Of a stretch of 64,000 nucleotides of DNA, positions 60,931 to 64,000 are shown piece by piece (position 1 is the first letter of the stretch; each line of letters begins with the position of its first letter). The notes beneath the pieces are model-generated. The model saw only the letters and a list, made by a program, of their open reading frames with translations, was not told the origin of the DNA and did no database searches. Location: assembly GCA_002345965.1 (NCBI GenBank), contig DDTF01000038.1:34845-98844 (forward strand). The letters run 5' to 3'. The DNA comes from Flammeovirgaceae bacterium UBA2371 (lineage in GTDB: Bacteria > Bacteroidota > Bacteroidia > Cytophagales > Cyclobacteriaceae). The position numbers and the translations under genes are program-made.

Positions 60931-61947
60931 CTAAGGGGTTACTGAGAGGGGACTTTGTTGAGAATGAATCAATTCCTTTAGCCCCACTTTTTCAATAATA
61001 AGATAATCGCGCTTGGAGAGCGACTGCATTGCCACCATCTCTGCCAGATAGCCCGTAAGAAAGAGCTGCACCCCAATCACTACGGCTACCAACGCCAAAT
61101 AGAAAATGGGCTGATCTGTAATATCTCTTTTAAGTGGAATCTGTGAAATAAACAGAGAATCTATCTTATCATAAAAAATTTTGCCTGTGAAGATGAATCC
61201 AAAAAGAAACGAAACTATACCAAGACTACCAAAAAAGTGCATGGGGTTACGTCTGAATTTCCCCACGAACATAATGGACAACAAATCAAGAAATCCCTTT
61301 ACAAATCTTTCCCAGCCAAATTTGGTGATGCCATATTTACGCTCTCTGTGTTCTACTACTTTCTCTCCAATCCTGGTAAAACCCGCCCACTTGGCAATCA
61401 CAGGAATATACCTGTGCATTTCACCATACACGCTAATATTCTTTACTACTACCGACTTGTATGCTTTCAATCCACAGTTAAAATCATGCAGTTTTATTCC
61501 CGACATCACCCTGGTGATGTAATTGAAAAACTTGGAAGGAATGGTTTTAGAGATCGGATCGTGTCTTTTCTTTTTCCATCCAGACACCAAATCATAGCCA
61601 TCCACAGTAATCATTTTGTACAGCTGAGGAATTTCATCTGGACTATCCTGTAAGTCTGCGTCCATTGTAATCACTACTTCCCCTTTGGATGCCTTAAAGC
61701 CAGTATGCAGGGCTGCCGATTTGCCAAAGTTGCGATTGAACTTGATGCCTTTAAAGGCAGGGTTCATCATATTAGCCTTGATGATTTCCTTCCAGGTATT
61801 GTCAGTGCTACCATCATCAATAAACAAAACTTCATAGGAAAGACCAGCCTTGTCCATCACGCGCACAATCCACTGGCATAACTCGGAGAGAGATTCTTCC
61901 TCGTCTTTAGCTGGAATTACAATAGAAACATTCAGTTCTTCTTCCAT
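60931..61947 (-). CDS. Glycosyltransferase family 2 with C-terminal membrane helices (DPM1/GtrB-like)
   Basis: 338 residues. Catalytic GT-A: VSIVIPAKDEEESLSELCQW, FIDDGSTDNTWKEI, VITMDADLQDSPDEIPQLYK (DxD and DLQDPP-like motif) and HRERKYGITKFGWERFVKG. Two C-terminal membrane helices (~235-260, 273-300). Such enzymes load a sugar onto polyprenyl phosphate at the inner membrane. It begins right after the DUF4199 stop (no gap) and ends the pyrC run. Confidence 0.92.
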   Translation of the reverse strand: MEEELNVSIVIPAKDEEESLSELCQWIVRVMDKAGLSYEVLFIDDGSTDNTWKEIIKANMMNPAFKGIKFNRNFGKSAALHTGFKASKGEVVITMDADLQDSPDEIPQLYKMITVDGYDLVSGWKKKRHDPISKTIPSKFFNYITRVMSGIKLHDFNCGLKAYKSVVVKNISVYGEMHRYIPVIAKWAGFTRIGEKVVEHRERKYGITKFGWERFVKGFLDLLSIMFVGKFRRNPMHFFGSLGIVSFLFGFIFTGKIFYDKIDSLFISQIPLKRDITDQPIFYLALVAVVIGVQLFLTGYLAEMVAMQSLSKRDYLIIEKVGLKELIHSQQSPLSVTP

Positions 61948-62469
61948 TTAAAATGGTGCCTCAGGATTATTCTTTTTGGTAAAAATTGTAATGACAAGAG
62001 CCATAAGCATAGTAAAAAACAATCCGCCAACAACTCCAATTACCCAAAATAGTTTGCGGGTCCACTCCAGTGAAGTTTCAATTATGCTCTCAGGTGCTCC
62101 ATTGGCAATCATATCATCTTCCTGTTGCAGCATAAACATTTCAAAAGGACCATTGTCTATAAAAGAGGTATAACTGTATGAGAATAATACAGAAATTGGC
62201 ACGGACACCAAGGCTATCCAAAAAGCTACTCCCATGCCTTGACCATAACTCATAAATCCATCCCCTTCATCTTTGAATTTTTTTTGCGCAAGAAATATGG
62301 CCGCCACAGTCACTCCTGTACCTACCCAGTTCCATACACCTTTAAAGGGGTTGGCACCCATCACGGCTGGTATTAAAAACAAAACTATCGAAACAACTGC
62401 CAGTATGGCTCCATATTGAAAGCCAACGCTTCTGGTGCTCGGGGCTACAAATTCCTCATTATTTTCCAT
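61948..62469 (-). CDS. DUF4199 domain membrane protein
   Basis: 173 residues, four membrane helices. VGFQYGAILAVVSIVLFLIP, FMSYGQGMGVAFWIALVSVP and a periplasmic loop FIDNGPFEMFMLQQEDDMI, the usual DUF4199 layout. Function unknown. Second of two tandem related genes between pyrC and the glycosyltransferase; gaps of 12 and 0 bases. Confidence 0.88.
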   Translation of the reverse strand: MENNEEFVAPSTRSVGFQYGAILAVVSIVLFLIPAVMGANPFKGVWNWVGTGVTVAAIFLAQKKFKDEGDGFMSYGQGMGVAFWIALVSVPISVLFSYSYTSFIDNGPFEMFMLQQEDDMIANGAPESIIETSLEWTRKLFWVIGVVGGLFFTMLMALVITIFTKKNNPEAPF

Positions 62470-62481
62470 GAAATCTAAGGG

Positions 62482-63021
62482 TTAGGTTTTGGGCTGCCTT
62501 CTCAAAATTACTGATATTATTATGCTTAAAAAAAAGCTGATTATAAACGATTGCACAAAATACCTGGACGCCAAAAAATAGGCATCAGCCTGTTTTAATG
62601 ACTCAATACCTGCATTATAAACATCTCTTCCAATTCTATCAATATCCTCATCCGAAAAGGCCTTCACCTGCTCCAATGAAAGATTAATGTAGGACTGAAC
62701 AAATTCAGGGGTATTGACAGCAAACAGGTATAATGCGGAACTGGCGATAACTCCAAAAACAAGGGTGATCAAAAAAGTACCTACCATCCCCTGCCAGAAT
62801 TGTAAAATGCCCTGAAAGTAATAATCCCTTAACTCCTTAAGTGCAAAGACAAAGACGATCGCAAATAATACTATCCGAAAATCAACGAAAACAGGAATTA
62901 CAAAAGGATGATGATTGGTATAATAGAGCACTAGAAGAAGTACGAACCCGAGGGCACCGGTTGCTAATCCATAGCGCAGTGGCACCCGCACAAGCGCAGG
63001 CCATTTAGAAAAATTAAGCAT
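62482..63021 (-). CDS. DUF4199-like membrane protein
   Basis: 179 residues, four membrane helices with VPLRYGLATGALGFVLLLVL and YYFQGILQFWQGMVGTFLIT, and a long acidic periplasmic loop (LSLEQVKAFSDEDIDRIGRD) before the last helix. Probably a divergent copy of its downstream neighbour. Its start overlaps the 3' end of pyrC by 8 bases. Confidence 0.75.
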   Translation of the reverse strand: MLNFSKWPALVRVPLRYGLATGALGFVLLLVLYYTNHHPFVIPVFVDFRIVLFAIVFVFALKELRDYYFQGILQFWQGMVGTFLITLVFGVIASSALYLFAVNTPEFVQSYINLSLEQVKAFSDEDIDRIGRDVYNAGIESLKQADAYFLASRYFVQSFIISFFLSIIISVILRRQPKT

Positions 63022-64000
63022 CCATCCAAACCTTTGAATTGTTAAACACCGCTTTTGCTTTTCCCTTTAGCTCTTTCCCCAGCCAGGGAGAATTTTTCGA
63101 CTTTGAATAATTTTGCTCTTCACGGAAAACCCATTTTGCTGATGGATCAAAAAGTGTAAGGTTTGCCACTTCATCCTTTTCAATGGCAGGAACTTCAAGT
63201 CTTAAAAGACTGCGTGGGGCGGTAGTAACTTTTTGCAGGAGTGTATGTATGTCTACCGACTCTGAAAGTTTAGACATCTGTGACGCGAAAGTTTGTAAGT
63301 TGATGATTCCAAAATCCGCATGATCAAATTCCAACACTTTGCTTTCTGTGTCTTGCGGTAAATGTCCGGAGGTGATCACATCTATAGTGCCATCTTTAAG
63401 TCCTGTGATTAATGCACTTAAGTCCGCTTTTTCCCGAAGCGGTGGGTTTACCTTATAATTGGTGTCAAAGTCTTCAAGCAACGAATCATCCAGCAAAGCC
63501 TGATAAGCCGCAATGTCGCACGTGAGCTGAAGTTTTTTCTTCTTGGCCATACGAATAAAGTCAAGAGACTTTGGAGAGCTCAATCTTGAAAAATGGAGTC
63601 TGCCGCCCGCATAATTCAGCAATTCGATGTCTCTGTTCACTGCCAGATCCTCGGCAATTTTGGGCATACCTTTAAGCCCCAGCAACGTACTGTTATGCCC
63701 TTCATTCATCTGACCAAACATATTAAGCCAAATGTCTTCAGGGTGGTTGACGAGTAGTCCATCAAATTTTTGAAGGTATTGCAACGATTTCAAAAGAATG
63801 TCAGTATTCCAAACTGGTTTCAAGCCATCAGTAAATGCTACTGCACCGGCAGCATTCAAGTCAATCATTTCGGTTAGCTCTTCACCTGCATTTTTTAAAG
63901 TAACAGCCCCCATAGGATGAATTTGTACCAGTCGGCTACTGTTTCCTTTGGTGATGTAATTCACTTCATTTTTGCTTTGAACGCAAGGTGACGTATTGGG
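63014..64000 (-). CDS. pyrC: Dihydroorotase, 5'-truncated by window edge
   Basis: The frame stays open to the right edge; residues PNTSPCVQSKNEVNYITKGN precede the internal GTG at 63964, so the true N-terminus and the HxH metal motif lie outside. Visible: VQIHPMGAVTLKNAGEELTE, LDLNAAGAVAFTDG-like active-site loop, LNYAGGRLHFSRLSSPKSLD and ISTGHLPQDTESK-like segment at the Asp/His end (DVITSGHLPQDTESKVLEFD). It catalyses ring closure of carbamoyl-aspartate in pyrimidine synthesis. The catalytic Asp position reads SGHLPQD rather than the common SDHAPH, so a non-catalytic PyrX-type homologue is possible. Confidence 0.8.
   Translation of the reverse strand, partial: PNTSPCVQSKNEVNYITKGNSSRLVQIHPMGAVTLKNAGEELTEMIDLNAAGAVAFTDGLKPVWNTDILLKSLQYLQKFDGLLVNHPEDIWLNMFGQMNEGHNSTLLGLKGMPKIAEDLAVNRDIELLNYAGGRLHFSRLSSPKSLDFIRMAKKKKLQLTCDIAAYQALLDDSLLEDFDTNYKVNPPLREKADLSALITGLKDGTIDVITSGHLPQDTESKVLEFDHADFGIINLQTFASQMSKLSESVDIHTLLQKVTTAPRSLLRLEVPAIEKDEVANLTLFDPSAKWVFREEQNYSKSKNSPWLGKELKGKAKAVFNNSKVWMDA

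Overview
The window looks like a chromosomal segment of a Bacteroidota bacterium, most likely of the Cytophagales type. The evidence is a SusC/SusD pair, a second TonB-dependent receptor with a DUF4249 lipoprotein, a type IX secretion (T9SS) sorting-domain protein, many DUF families typical of the phylum (2911, 3667, 4199, 5107, 1684), -7 promoter boxes of the TAnnTTTG type, and a tmRNA whose tag reads GESNYALAA. Base composition is even and moderately AT-rich. I see no insertion sequence, prophage, CRISPR array or rRNA operon. One tRNA gene and one tmRNA gene are present.

Layout. 1-7.2 kb: end of a PlsC acyltransferase, gatC, a GNAT, a large membrane/TPR protein, gcvT, comB, a MazG-like pyrophosphohydrolase and a VanX-like dipeptidase. 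7.3-20.5 kb: a penicillin-acylase-family hydrolase, a two-gene unit (DUF5107-TPR plus a GH123-like protein), a class V aminotransferase with a small membrane protein, and a TPR-CHAT protease. 20.6-31.6 kb: rsmB, a second plsC, crcB, a T9SS protein paired with a repetitive C1q-like surface protein, rsmG, a serine hydrolase, a GT2/ECF-sigma/DUF2911 run and an SRPBCC protein. 31.6-42.6 kb: a 58-residue membrane ORF, a zinc phospholipase-C-like protein, an M1 peptidase, rpsT, radC, a second serine hydrolase, DUF1684, then pheT / coiled-coil ORF / zapA / rny / GNAT. 42.6-51.1 kb: a seven-gene minus-strand run (PLP decarboxylase, DUF3667, ureohydrolase, methyltransferase, D-aminoacylase, DUF389, D-aminoacylase-like protein lacking the HxH metal motif). 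51.2-55.7 kb: susD and susC with a strong terminator. 56-57.4 kb: tRNA-Arg(CCG), a long AT-rich gap, a 57-residue Lys/Ala histone-H1-like gene and ssrA, the last two sharing a bidirectional terminator. 57.5-64 kb: DUF4249 and TonB receptor, then pyrC / DUF4199 / DUF4199 / GT2.

How the genes work together. Housekeeping (gatC, gcvT, rsmB, rsmG, rpsT, radC, pheT, zapA, rny, pyrC, ssrA) is interspersed with an envelope-facing scavenging set: two TonB receptors, peptidases, D-amino-acid-directed amidohydrolases, penicillin-binding-type serine hydrolases and carbohydrate-related proteins. Many convergent gene pairs touch or overlap, leaving no room for an intrinsic terminator between them. No obviously new defence or mobile system is visible. 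The most interesting candidates are the decarboxylase/ureohydrolase/aminoacylase run, the aminoacylase-like protein lacking its metal motif, the DUF5107/GH123-like unit, and the gap with a nested inverted repeat beside the H1-like gene.
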